Assembly: GCA_905250115.1 (NCBI GenBank)
Contig: CAJNOI010000022.1
Location: forward strand, 310,001 to 374,000
Direction: 5' to 3'
From: Adineta steineri
Lineage: Eukaryota > Rotifera > Eurotatoria > Adinetida > Adinetidae
Length of the DNA: 64,000 nucleotides
The notes under the pieces were generated by a model. It saw only the letters and a list, made by a program, of their open reading frames with translations, did not search any database and was not told where the DNA came from. Of this stretch, positions 48,901 through 60,400 are shown piece by piece (the first letter of the stretch is position 1; every line of letters starts with the position of its first letter). A program made the translations under genes and the position numbers.

Positions 48901-49063
48901 TCTTTTCTTTCTCTCTGAGCTCTTATATAAGTACATACATTCATACATAGATGTAGTACAAACGAGGATGAAGGAAGGACAAATGATCTTATTCAACCTC
49001 ATTTAAAATTCTGATTTAATCATTGGTTTGTTATTTTTGTTACTTATTACAATAATACATACA
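46000..49063. other. Long AT-rich intergenic stretch
   Basis: Three kilobases with no recognised gene. It contains the imperfect inverted repeat at 46349-46692. Short open frames here (for example 46107-46295 and 48636-48950) lack protein character. Confidence 0.5.
46349..46692. repeat. Imperfect inverted repeat, ~48-bp arms, possible decayed MITE
   Basis: GACAATTGAGTCCC..ATATAGAGAA..GAACACAGGAAAA (46349-46396) is matched on the opposite strand by 46645-46692 (GACAATTGAGCCCT..ATATAGAGAA..GAACACAGAAAA). About three quarters of positions agree. A GT-rich patch (GAGGGCGTGGGTGTTC) lies just inside the left arm. No clear target duplication. Confidence 0.4.
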
Positions 49064-49165
49064 ATGCCATTCATTGGACGAGATTGGCGAGGAGATGGTG
49101 AACAATGGACAAAAAGTGAAATTGGTTCATGGGAACGATCACGACGAATTTCATTATCTAGTCCT
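49064..49165 (+). CDS. First exon of an FBXO25/FBXO32 (atrogin)-like gene, rest missing
   Basis: ATG 49064 starts 34 codons, MPFIGRDWRGDGEQW then TKSEIGSWERSRR, followed by a CCT|GTAAGT donor at 49166. The first residues match the conserved N-terminus of FBXO25/32 F-box proteins (MPF-x-G-x-DWR..G..W.K). These are SCF ubiquitin-ligase adaptors. A 100-N gap begins 35 bp after the donor, and no later exon is found beyond it before the ISWI gene, so the body of the gene is either lost at the scaffold join or absent. Confidence 0.55.
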
Positions 49166-49200
49166 GTAAGTTATTCCTCATTAATTATTTATTGATTCTA

Positions 49201-49300
49201 NNNNNNNNNNNNNNNNNNNNNNNNNNNNNNNNNNNNNNNNNNNNNNNNNNNNNNNNNNNNNNNNNNNNNNNNNNNNNNNNNNNNNNNNNNNNNNNNNNNN
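49201..49300. other. Assembly gap of exactly 100 N
   Basis: Run of 100 N of arbitrary length, directly after the donor of the F-box exon. It makes linkage between the two halves of the inverted duplication provisional. Confidence 0.99.
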
Positions 49301-51285
49301 ATTAATCTTCTCTTTTCTTTCTCTGCGTATTCTGCATTCGGATTCGTCCAATTCACAAACAAAACGAGCCATCTGATTTGCTGAATATCTCTCTTATTCT
49401 TTTACTATTAGAGCATGTAAACGAAAGAAATAAAGAAAAATACGATAGGAAGAAGAAGAGAAGAGAAGAGAAAAGAAGTGGAAGATTAACGTTGACGTCT
49501 AGTTGTTAATGTCGATTATACAGTAGCGTTATTGTTAGCTCGACGACGAACGATGATGAGTATGATATGATATGAAATGAATGTAAATGATAATAGTAGG
49601 GCTTGCTTAAGACATAGCAAGGCAAGGCAAAAAATCATCATTATCATCATCATCATTATTATTATTATTATCATGCAATAACTGACAGACAGACATAGAG
49701 AGAGAGCTTCATGTATCCATTTTTTTGCTTCTACTCATAGAAAAAGATTGTTGCAATCAAATCTCAGTTTGTATACGCATGACGGAAAAGTATTGTCGAC
49801 AATGTTATAGTAGATTGCTTCTGATGGTCGTATGTATGTATATGTTGTTACTTACATTTGGCCGGGAGAGAACATCAATTTAGTAGACAAAATTACACAT
49901 CATATTTCTTTCTTTCTCTCTTTCTTTCTATTTGTCTTACATGATTAATCAACCAATCTAACTTTACATTATAATTATTAAAAAGCAAATTACTTCGTTT
50001 AAATCATGATCAAATAAATACATATTATCATTAAAATAAAAGAAATATTCTATTCTCCTGCCGACATAATTCATATAAACATTGATCATCCCTAGGCAAT
50101 CATCAACAATAATAACATAAAGAATGTTATTATTTCGTTAGTTGCAAGTCTATTTTGAAATAAATACTTAATATATTGTTATAATAATTAATAAAATAAA
50201 AGCTTTCCTTATTGAGTTTGTCAGGTTTTTCTTTTCTCTCTTGAGAATATTTAATAAAATTTTAACATTAGAATAGTCACGAACATTTTTTTTAATTTAA
50301 TATTTATTATCATGCTTATATTTAGAATAGAGAAGAAGAAAAAAAGAAGAAAAAAAAAATGTTACAATTTATTTAATGAAAAAGAAAAGAAGAATCATTA
50401 ACCGAATTTTTATTTTTATGTAAAAATGTTAAATGAAGAGAACAAATATGTAGATTTGACTCTATATAGTAATATGAATATGTTATAAACGTCTTATCAT
50501 TTAACTTGATAGAATGTTAAATACTTTGGTTAAATGATATGCAATGCATTGAATATTATTTGATTTTGTTTTCAAGTCATTGATGTTTGAAAAAGATAAT
50601 AGATAGTTAATAGAATATAATTATTAAATATGACTTGTTACATGTTTCGAATAAAAATTTTTTGCTGAATATCTTCTGAGATGCTTAATAATTTACAAGA
50701 TAAATATGATATAATCATTGATTCTTAACGTAGAGATAAAATATGCTAGAAGAAATTTTGTTATTCATATATTGTATGAAGTTAAAGAGTCTATTAAATA
50801 TGCTTCTTTTTTTCTTCTAAGATAATATATGAAAACATAACTTCGTGTGAAACTACAATCATTATAAAAAATTATTCTAGCATGCAAATATACTCTCAAT
50901 ATTAAATACTCTACGTTTTTCTTTTTATCTACTATATATCAATTTAGATCTTCAAAAATAACTACTCCTTCATCTTATATCATAAATAAAAATTTAATTT
51001 AAAGTTCATTAATTATAAGAATCGAATTCTCTTGAATATAGATAAAGAATTCATGACTTTTTTTTTATTAGTAAACCATCAAAAAAAATTTTCAATCGAC
51101 ATTTTGTCGATTATATAAATGAACATGAGAGAAAAAACGAACAACAACAGCAATAATAGCTAGACACATAACAACATACAGAAAATTAATTTTATTTCTA
51201 TTTAAATTTGTTTTTTATTTTGTTACAAAAAAATAATAAACGAAAGAAATCTGAAATAAGCCAAGATATGACAAATAATATAAGA
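49301..51285. other. Intergenic, low-complexity AT- and purine-rich
   Basis: Two kilobases with ATC/ATT triplet runs near 49630-49680, GAAGA-rich purine runs near 49450 and CTTT-rich pyrimidine runs near 49910. No gene recognised. The last part is the 3' flank of ISWI. Confidence 0.5.
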
Positions 51286-54200
51286 TCATTTCTTCTTTCG
51301 TTTAGCAGGTGAACTATTTGATGCAGTTGTAAATGCATCAGGTTTACGTTTTTGATTACCATTAATCTAAATGATGATGAATAAAAACTAAAAAATTTAT
51401 TATATAAAAACATGACAAACCTTTGCAACAGGTGTTGATTGAGAATTTTGTGATGCATTTAATGCATTTGTATTTTTAGATGATGTACGACCTTTTTTCT
51501 TTTCAGCTCGTTCACGTTCTTCAAGTTCTTGATTTTCTCGTTCAACAAAAGTAATCAATGTATTTAAACGTCGTTGTAATTCCTAAAACAAAATCAATTT
51601 AAAAATAAACAAAAAAATCAAATTATTTCAATAAAATACTAACAATTGATGTACGTGATTTAAGAAACCAATCAAAACGAAATTGTGGTGATTGACGTAT
51701 AGCATAACGAAGTTCTTCATAAACATTTTCTTTATCAAATCCAAGTTTATGTAACATACAGAGTAGAAAACGATCTTCTTCTTCAGTATAATTCTTGCCT
51801 TTATTAGTATTATATTGAATACGTAATTGATGAAATGGTGCTTTGTAACGAGCCATCTAAATTAAAAATAGTAGACTTATTATAGTTACAATTTGTTTTT
51901 AGCTAATCACTATGAAACTACGCCTGAATCTGATAGCATTCACGAATCAATATGATATAGTTAAATTAAATGATTATCTTACTTTTGCATCAAGTGCTTT
52001 TTTAATACTAATTCTTCGATGTATTTTTGTTTCACCACGTTCAATTTGTGCCATAATACGTTCAACATCAGTTAATTCATGACATCGATCCCAAAAAACT
52101 CTTGCATAAGACATAACTTCATCAGGTGTTTTTCCTTCAACATCTCGACAAATAGCATCTAAATCATCTCGACCATATTTTTCATTTGCTTTAATAAATT
52201 GATTAAAATCTCGTTTTGTCCAATTACAAAAACCTTGTTGAAGTAATTGTTCTTTTTCATATTGTTCATCTTCATTTAATGATTCAGATTCATCAATTTT
52301 TTTTTGTTCTTCTTGTTGTTGTCGTTTACCTTCTTGTTCATCTAAATCAGGATCACGTACAGCTTTGTAACCAATTGATTTTCTATAGGCATAAATTTCT
52401 CGATCAAGTAATTCAAAAAGACGTGGAGGAAAAAATTGAAAATCTTGAACATTTGGTTGACGTGGTGGTCGAGGAGCTTTCGGTGCACGTGGTTCACTCA
52501 TTCGTAATGCTTCACGAAAATAGGCATCAACTGCATAATTTGCTTTACGTTCTCGTTTAGGTGGCTATAGGTATCAAAGAATATATATATATATAGAAAA
52601 ACAAAATCTTTGTTTTTTATTTACCTCAATCCATTTAATACCGAGAGTTGATGATTGTTTTTCTCGGTAATCTTCACCTTCAAATTTATAAATTGAACTA
52701 CCACCAATATCAGTTCCATCACCGGATCCACTGGCATTTGGACCAGATAGATTTTCATTATCAATAGTAAATTTTCTTAATTGACCTTCACCCAATGTTT
52801 CAAATTTTTCTCTTAATTCTTTCGTTTTTCGTTCACCTTGTGCTAATATAAAATCAATATCAACATCCAATTCATTTTCATCTTGTTTCGATGAAAATAC
52901 ATGAGTTGCACCATGACGAATCATAGATAACATTTCATCTTTATCTAATTTCGTTGCCGCTTCCTGTAAACGACCTTGTTGAATAACAACATGATCAAGA
53001 CGTAATTTCATTTCAGCTCGTTCAACAATACGTTCTTCAACAGTATGTTCAGTTATTAAACGAAATACACGAACCTAAAAAAATTAAGTTGAAAAATTCA
53101 TATTAACTTTCTTTCAACATTATTTACCGTTTTCAATTGACCAATACGATGTGCTCGATCTGTAGCTTGTAAATCGACTTGTGGATTCCAATCACTATCA
53201 TACAAAACAACGACATCAGCTGTTGCTAAATTAATACCTAAACCACCGGCACGTGTTGAAAGCATAAATACAAATTTCGTGCTATCTGGACTATTATATG
53301 CATCAATAGATGCTTGTCGATCTTCATGTGATGTTTGTCCATCCAATCGACAATATTCAAAATTTTTCCATATACAATAATCTTCTAATATATCTAACAT
53401 ACGTGTCATTTGACTAAATATTAATACACGTGAACCTTGTTCTTTAAGTTTAGTTAAAAGTTTATCTAAGATAACCATTTTTCCACAATTCTCAATTAAA
53501 TGCTTATCGGTTGTATATGGTGGACCTGGTTCTGCCCCATCAAATATATCTTCAAAAAAACAAAATAATTAGAAAATTTTATATAAAAATAATATTGATC
53601 TTACATGGATGATTAGCACATTTTCGAAGTTGCATAAGAATATTTAATAAACGTATTTTATCAAGTTTTCCACTTACACTATTTAATATATCAATATCTT
53701 TCATTAGAATTTTTGTATACCATTGTCGTTGTAATGGTGCTAATCCAACATAAAGTTTTGTTTCAACTTTTGGTGGAAGTTTTTTTTCGACATCACTTTT
53801 TAAACGTCGTAATAAAAAATGGTTTTAATATTCCATGTAAACGTGTAACAAGATCTTTATCATCAGCTAAACATTTTTGTGTATCAAACCATGCATTAAA
53901 ATCATCAGCTGAATCAAATACATCAGGTAGAAGAAAATTTAACAATGCCCATAATTCATGAAGATTATTTTGTAGTGGTGTACCAGTGATTAATAAACGA
54001 TTTGTTGATTTAAGTAAACGTACCATTTTACTTAATTTTGATTGTTCATTTTTAATACGATGAGCTTCATCAATAACAACATAACTCCAATTATGTTTTT
54101 TCAAAAGAGCAGCTTCACGTAAAACAATTTCATAGGATGTTACAAGTACATCCCAACCACCAGGTTCAACTTCTTCATGAATTATACGCGTACGTTCTTC

Positions 54201-55454
54201 TGCAGAACCAATTAAACAAACACTATTTAATGATGGTACCCAACGTTTTAATTCATTCATCCAATTTCGTAATGTAGATTTAGGAGATATTACTAAATGT
54301 GGTACTGCTTTACGACATAGTTTCATGTAACCAAGTAAAGATATCGTTTGTAAAGTTTTGCCAAGACCCTTAAAAAATATCAAATTATTAGTTTTATATT
54401 CCAATTTTATAAGTGTTCATAACATCCGAATTTATATTTATATTCCTTCTACTACGTGTATGTCAGTTCGTCAACTCGATCCAAGGAAAGATTTTGCACA
54501 GATCTCACTTTATACGTTTCTATTCCATGTATAACACTAGTTCTTATGTCGCTTGTCGATGGGGACAAATGAATACTTAGAAAATGAACTCTATTTTTCA
54601 TACCATTTCATCAGCAAGAATACCATTGATACCATTTTCATGTAATGATATCATCCAATTAAGACCACGAATTTGATAATCACGCATTTCTCCGCCTTTG
54701 ACATCTAAATATATTCAGATCATTAAAGTTTAAAATGAAATATATTCGCTTTTATTTAGACTTACACCATGGTGATTGATCAAATCGAGTTATTGAATTT
54801 AATTTTTCAGCTTCTTTAGCATCACTTAATAATTCTGCGTCTTCTTCTTCTTCAGTCATTCGATGACGATGACTAATAAAAAATAAATAAAAGTTTTCAT
54901 AAAACTTCTGTTTCTTTTTTGAAATTAAAAATACTTACTCTCCTGCTGAGCTATTAGTTGGTGTTGTCGGTTTTTTTTGCTGGTGTTTTCATTTTTAAAG
55001 GTGATGTTGATCCAGCACCTTTTGAATGTTTATTAAGTTGACCATCTTGAACGAAATGTGAAAAGATTTCTGTTTGTTCAAGTAAATAATTAAATCGTTT
55101 AACTTGATCTTCATTCTTAAATAAAAAAAGAATATATTGGTAAGAGACGAAAATTTATAGATGTTGTTTTTTTCAATTACCAATCGACTTTGAAAAGCAG
55201 GATCAAGAACTATTTCAGGTTTTTTAATTGGTTTCTTTTTTTTTGTTGTATATTCTTGATCAGAATCTTCTTCTCCATCTCCTTCAGGTAGTTCATCAAC
55301 ACCACCAAGTTCTTCTTCAAGTTCATCAGCATCTTTTTTTTTCTTCAAGTTTTTCTTTTTGTCGTTTTATAACTGCTGCACGTTTAGTAGGTGTAGTATT
55401 ATCCGAATCACTCTTGTCATTTGCTGTATCCATTGGTTCTTCCGTGTCACTCAT
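51286..55454 (-). CDS. SMARCA5: ISWI chromatin remodelling ATPase (SMARCA5/SNF2H-like), three frame breaks
   Basis: Eleven exons: 55454-55181, 55115-54939, 54872-54766, 54704-54604, 54368-53605, 53549-53128, 53074-52625, 52564-51983, 51856-51644, 51582-51421, 51366-51286. They encode an acidic N-terminus, SNF2 ATPase ([28 protein letters not shown]), helicase C ([24 protein letters not shown]), then HAND-SANT-SLIDE ([27 protein letters not shown]) and a basic tail (AKRKKK). ISWI slides nucleosomes. The frame shifts by +1 at three homopolymers: T run 55334-55342, T run 54971-54978 and A run 53814-53819 (plus-strand positions). With one base fewer in each, the length would correspond to 1,109 aa, normal for ISWI. 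All other exon joins hold phase. Either assembly errors or early decay; no substitution stop is seen. Confidence 0.85.
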
Positions 55455-57410
55455 TGTTTATTAGTTGTGTCAATCTGAAATTATTAGAAACAGTATTGCA
55501 AATTTAATAATTTAATGAAGAATTTTGGATTAGAATGATTGCATACTAAATTTATTATAAGAATAAATACGTCCGACAGTTGACGAAGAAAGAAAAGACG
55601 AAATGTCTTTCTTGTTTATGAAGAAAGTATGAATGAATCATGATAACAAAGAAAGAATGGATGATGAAATGAGCGAGAATATAATGTGGATATGTATTGA
55701 TTGTCGATAGATGTCGTATAGTACCGAGCAGTTGATGCAATGTTTATACTTTGAATAATTATTCGATTATTATGTTTTTAAAAGTGTTTTAAGGTATCTT
55801 ATTTCTTTTACATAGTAATAACTTCGATGTTCCTAACTTTATAAATGAGTCACAATGACAAGAGAGATATTCAATGATAATCTGAATAATTGATCAACTT
55901 TGTAGATCATTCCAATAATCATTTATTGATTTCAAATTTTTGTAAATACTTATAATCTTTTAATTGCGCACATCCTCTACAGATATTACATGGTACATTA
56001 TTATATCAAATGGAAAGTTGTTGGTAGATAATGTCGCATATATTACACGTTATTTAATTATTGCTGCTTATATAGTTTCTTTTATTTTTGTATTAATTTA
56101 ACTAAATATGTCAACATTAACAGGTGTAGGTGTGGGTATGGGCAAGGATATTTTTTGTCTCGATCCACCCTTAATCTGACAATGATATTGAATTTATTTT
56201 ATCGTGATTATCATACCATAATTCAGTATTTGAATCAAATATTAAATGAATCATGTATGAGAATTATTTTAAAATCATAGATGAATTATATAAATTACAT
56301 TTTAAAGTTGATAAACAAAATATCCTTTATATGTGTTAAACATGATTTATCTACCGTAGTGAAAAAAATATGTTTCGAAAAAATGAAAATTTATTTTAGT
56401 TATTTCTCACTGATTGATAACTGGTGTTTATTGACTTTTGTCCAATAGTTGTTTGTTCAGATGTCATTATAAAATCTTTATGCATTCTTAAAATTTATTG
56501 AATAAAAATAATTCAATTTTTCTTAACCTTATTCAAAACATTTAAGTCAACGACAATGTTTACATTTATGTTGTATATCAAATCGGATATTACATCTACA
56601 TTTAGTTGTATTTATACATGGAATTTACGAGATTTCTATGATAAAAATTATATTTTACGTGCAACAAAAATAAAACTAGAAGTACTTTCTTAGATAAATA
56701 GTTTTCATTTGACTAAAACTATTCATATTCGTCATTATTTTATATTAGAATATAGTTCAACAATTATTAATATAAAATTGGCGAGAAAAAAAGTAAGGAC
56801 GTGTTCGTTTTTTCAATGTAATATGCACATTATAAGTGATTGACGATAGTAAGCTTTTATTCAGTGATCGATTTTTTTCTTTTTGTACGCGTTTGACTAG
56901 GTAAAAATGTTTTATGACATGGTGAAAATAATTCGTTCTTTTTTCTTCACTTTACAATTTGATTATGTTGTGCTCAGTTAACCCTTTCATTCAAATACTT
57001 TACCACTATGGCTGAACACTGAGTCAGACCGGGTTTCTGCCCAGAATTGAACCTAGTAATAGTCGTAGAGAAAATATGGGACCCCCTCGAAACTGTCACC
57101 GGACAGCGACCCATACTGTAAGGTAGCCGAAGGGTAGGATATTTTGTCTTTTTTTTCTTTCTCTTTTTCTTTCTATTTTGATATTTTTACAAGTTATATG
57201 GTGTGTTTTAAGCATGCGCTCAAATGACCTTTACTTGCTCTCGATAAGAATATGTAAACTCTTTCGATAATCGATGAGCTATATAACTTATTTTTAAATA
57301 AATTTTCGATTGAAGACCTTTTTAGGCGTTTATTCATGCGGATGAGAGTATATATAAAGTAATGCAAAAATGTGAAAAGAACTACTGAAAAAATTTTATT
57401 AACTAAGTTA
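55455..57410. other. Intergenic between ISWI and the right-arm ABC gene
   Basis: About 2 kb. It contains GT/CA copy F and, at 56980-57140, a less AT-rich patch without an identified function. Otherwise featureless; it should contain the ISWI promoter. Confidence 0.45.
56121..56172. repeat. GT/CA palindromic element, copy F
   Basis: GT arm CAGGTGTAGGTGTGGGTATG, spacer, short CA arm ATCCACCCTTA. Through the spacer it matches the reverse complement of copy B (35839-35904). Confidence 0.6.
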
Positions 57411-60400
57411 TGGATCAAATACAAGAAAAAGGTATTCTAAATTCAAAGTGAAATAAATATTCAATCTTTAATATAATAAAATTCTACTTTTTGCTAGTGT
57501 TGAAAAATCGACTGAAAAAGTAGATACGAAAAAAACTCTTTTTCAACGATTATTTTCTAAAAACAAAAAGAAAGATAAAGACGAAATTAAGTCTGTGTGC
57601 CTTCGAAGTTTGGTAAGAAAAATAAAAATAAAAACTATTTCATAAATACAGTTTAAAGTTTAGTTTCGTTATGCTACATGGATTGATTTTATTTTAATAT
57701 CAATTATAGCTGCTACTGCTAATGGTGTTTCATTTCCATTATTAATGTTTGTATCTGCAAATGTTATTAATACATTTACTGATCATCCATTTGACTTATG
57801 TTCATTGAATTTAACAAATACATCTCTTCAATATTGTCCATTAGGTGTACAATTAACATCAACAAATTTTTATACATCATCATCTTAAATATCTATTTTT
57901 GGAAGAAATTTTGTTGTTTTTCTTCAAAACTTAATAATATAATTTGATTATGTAATTTAACTGATTTAAATATAGCAAACTCAATAGATTTTAAAGATCA
58001 AGTTCAAAAATAATCTTTACGCATAGTAGTCTTAGGTTGTTGTATGATTTTCAAGTATAGCAGCAGAAAGACAAACACGAATTATTCGACAGAAATTATT
58101 TCAATCAATTATTAATAAAGAAATCATTTATTTTGATATGAATAAAACTGGTCAATTAAGTATCAGATTAACAGATGATATTAATAAAATTCATGATGGT
58201 ATTGGTGATAAACTTGCATTAGCAATACGATTTATTGCTTCATTTGTTTCTGGTTTTACTCTTAGTTGGTTCTTTTTGTTTTCTTTATTAATAAAAAAAA
58301 AGATAATATTTTCTTTTTTCTAGGTTTTTCTATAGGATGGAAATTAACCTTAGTTATTCTATTGATATCACCAGTAGTATTTATTTCAACTGCGATAATG
58401 TCCAAAGTTAGTTGATTAAAAGAATATTTTTAAAAACAAAAATATTAATCTATATAATTAGCTTACAACGAGTTTAACATCGATGGAATTAAAAGCTTAT
58501 GGTAAAGCAGGTGCTGTAGCTGAAGAAGTACTTAGTTCAATTCGTATTGTTTTATCGTATAATGGACAAGAACGAGAAAAGAAAAGGTTTCTAAATAGAT
58601 ATTAAAATAAATCTAAACAAAGAAATATTTTTTTTAGGTATAAACAATATTTAAATGAAGCAAAAGAACGTGGAATAAGAAAAAGTGCAGCTAATGGTTT
58701 GAGCATGGGTGTTTCGTGGTTCATTGTTTATTGTTCAAATGCATTAGGTATATTATTTACTACTAAACTTGAATAAAATTTATTTATTTATTTAAAGAAA
58801 GGTTATTGGTATGGATCAGAATTAATTCAATATGGAGAATATGATATTGGAAAAGTTATGATTGTAAGTTAAATTCAATTTACATTTTCATTTTTTAGAA
58901 TTTTGCATTATTAATATTATAGGTATTCATTACAATATTAGTATCTGTTTTTGATTTGAGACAAGCTAGTCCACATTTACAAGCATTAGATCAAGCTAGA
59001 AGTGCTGCATCATTTGTATGGAATATTATCGATGAAGTAAAATCTACTTTATTTGAACAAAAAAAATGAATTATTTTTATTTATTATCGACTAGCCATCA
59101 ACAATTGATAATAATTTAGATGAAGGAATTAAAAAAAGTAATTTAATTGGTAATATTAAATTATTAAATTTTACATTTTCTTATCCATCACGTTCTAACA
59201 TTGAAATATTAAAAATTATTTCACTTAATGTAAAACAAGGTGAAACAGTTGCATTAGTTGGTTCGTCTGGTTCAGGTAAATCAACATGTATTGAATTATT
59301 ACAAAGATTTTATGATTTAAATTCTGGTTCAATATTAATTGATGATAATGTAATAAATAAATATAATTTAAAATGGTTAAGACAAAATCTAGGTGTTGTT
59401 AGTCAAGAACCAATTTTATTTCAGAGAACAATTCGTGAAAATATTGTATTGGGCTTTGATAAAGCGACCGATGAAGAAATTTATCAAGCAGCTAAAATGG
59501 CGAATGTACATGAATTTATTATGAATGTACCACAAGTAATTTATTTAATTCTATAGTATAAAATTCTATTTAATTTTTTGTCCAGCAATACAATACTTTA
59601 ATAGGTGAACGTGGTGCGACATTGTCAGGTGGACAAAAACAAAGAATAGCAATTGCTCGTGCATTAATTGGAGATCCAAAAATTTTACTTCTTGATGAAG
59701 GTTTATTGTTTTTGTTTTTTAATTGTTTTATTATTTTTATATTTAGCTACTAGCGCACTTGATAATGAAAGTGAAATAATAGTTCAAGATGCTTTAGATC
59801 GTGCTTCTCAAGGTATTTCATTTTTAATTCTTTGATTTTATATTTTTATTAATAAATAAGGTCGAGCAACAATTGTTATGCAAAAAGGTGAAATAATTGA
59901 AGAGGGAAATCATGAATTATTAATGAATAATCAATCAGTTTATTATAATCTTATTCGAAAACAAAATTTACATAATACACAAGATAAAAGAAATTCTATT
60001 CCTAAAAAAGAAAATAAACAAAGAAAAATGAGTAATGTATCATTACAGTCTCTTAAAAATAATCAAAATAAAGAATTAGAAGAAATAATTGAAAAGAAAA
60101 AAGTAAGAAGAAATGTTTCATTACAATTGTTAAGAATGAATAAACCTGAATGGATATTTATTTTATTTGGATGTATTTGTAATGGTGTTATACAACTAAC
60201 AATGGGAATTGTTCTGAGTAAATTAACTGCAGTATCTTTTCTTTTCTTTTCCATCATAATATTGATTTTTATTTATTCTAATAAAAAAAAAAAGGTTTTT
60301 CAAGAATGTGATAAAGATTTGAAAAATCGAAAAATTCTTCTTTATAATTTAATATTTATTGGATTTGGAATCATCCGTTTCATAGCAACATTTATTCAAG

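Noticed and set aside
49181-49372. Minus-strand open frame with MARFVCELDESECRIRR
   Set aside because: It runs into the N gap after only about 24 codons, and no family or splice signal supports it.
53814-55342. Programmed +1 ribosomal frameshifting in ISWI
   Set aside because: Three separate events at plain homopolymers, without the slow-codon or stimulator context known for +1 sites; sequence error or decay is simpler.
57040-57075. tRNA-like T-arm on the minus strand (GGTTCAATTC)
   Set aside because: The flanking bases do not form a T stem, and no D arm, anticodon arm or acceptor stem can be folded around it.
56978-57140. TTAACCCTTTCATTC and a nearby GCCGAAGGG as a second piggyBac element
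   Set aside because: The left side looks right (TTAA then CCCT), but no matching reverse-complement end followed by TTAA is found downstream.
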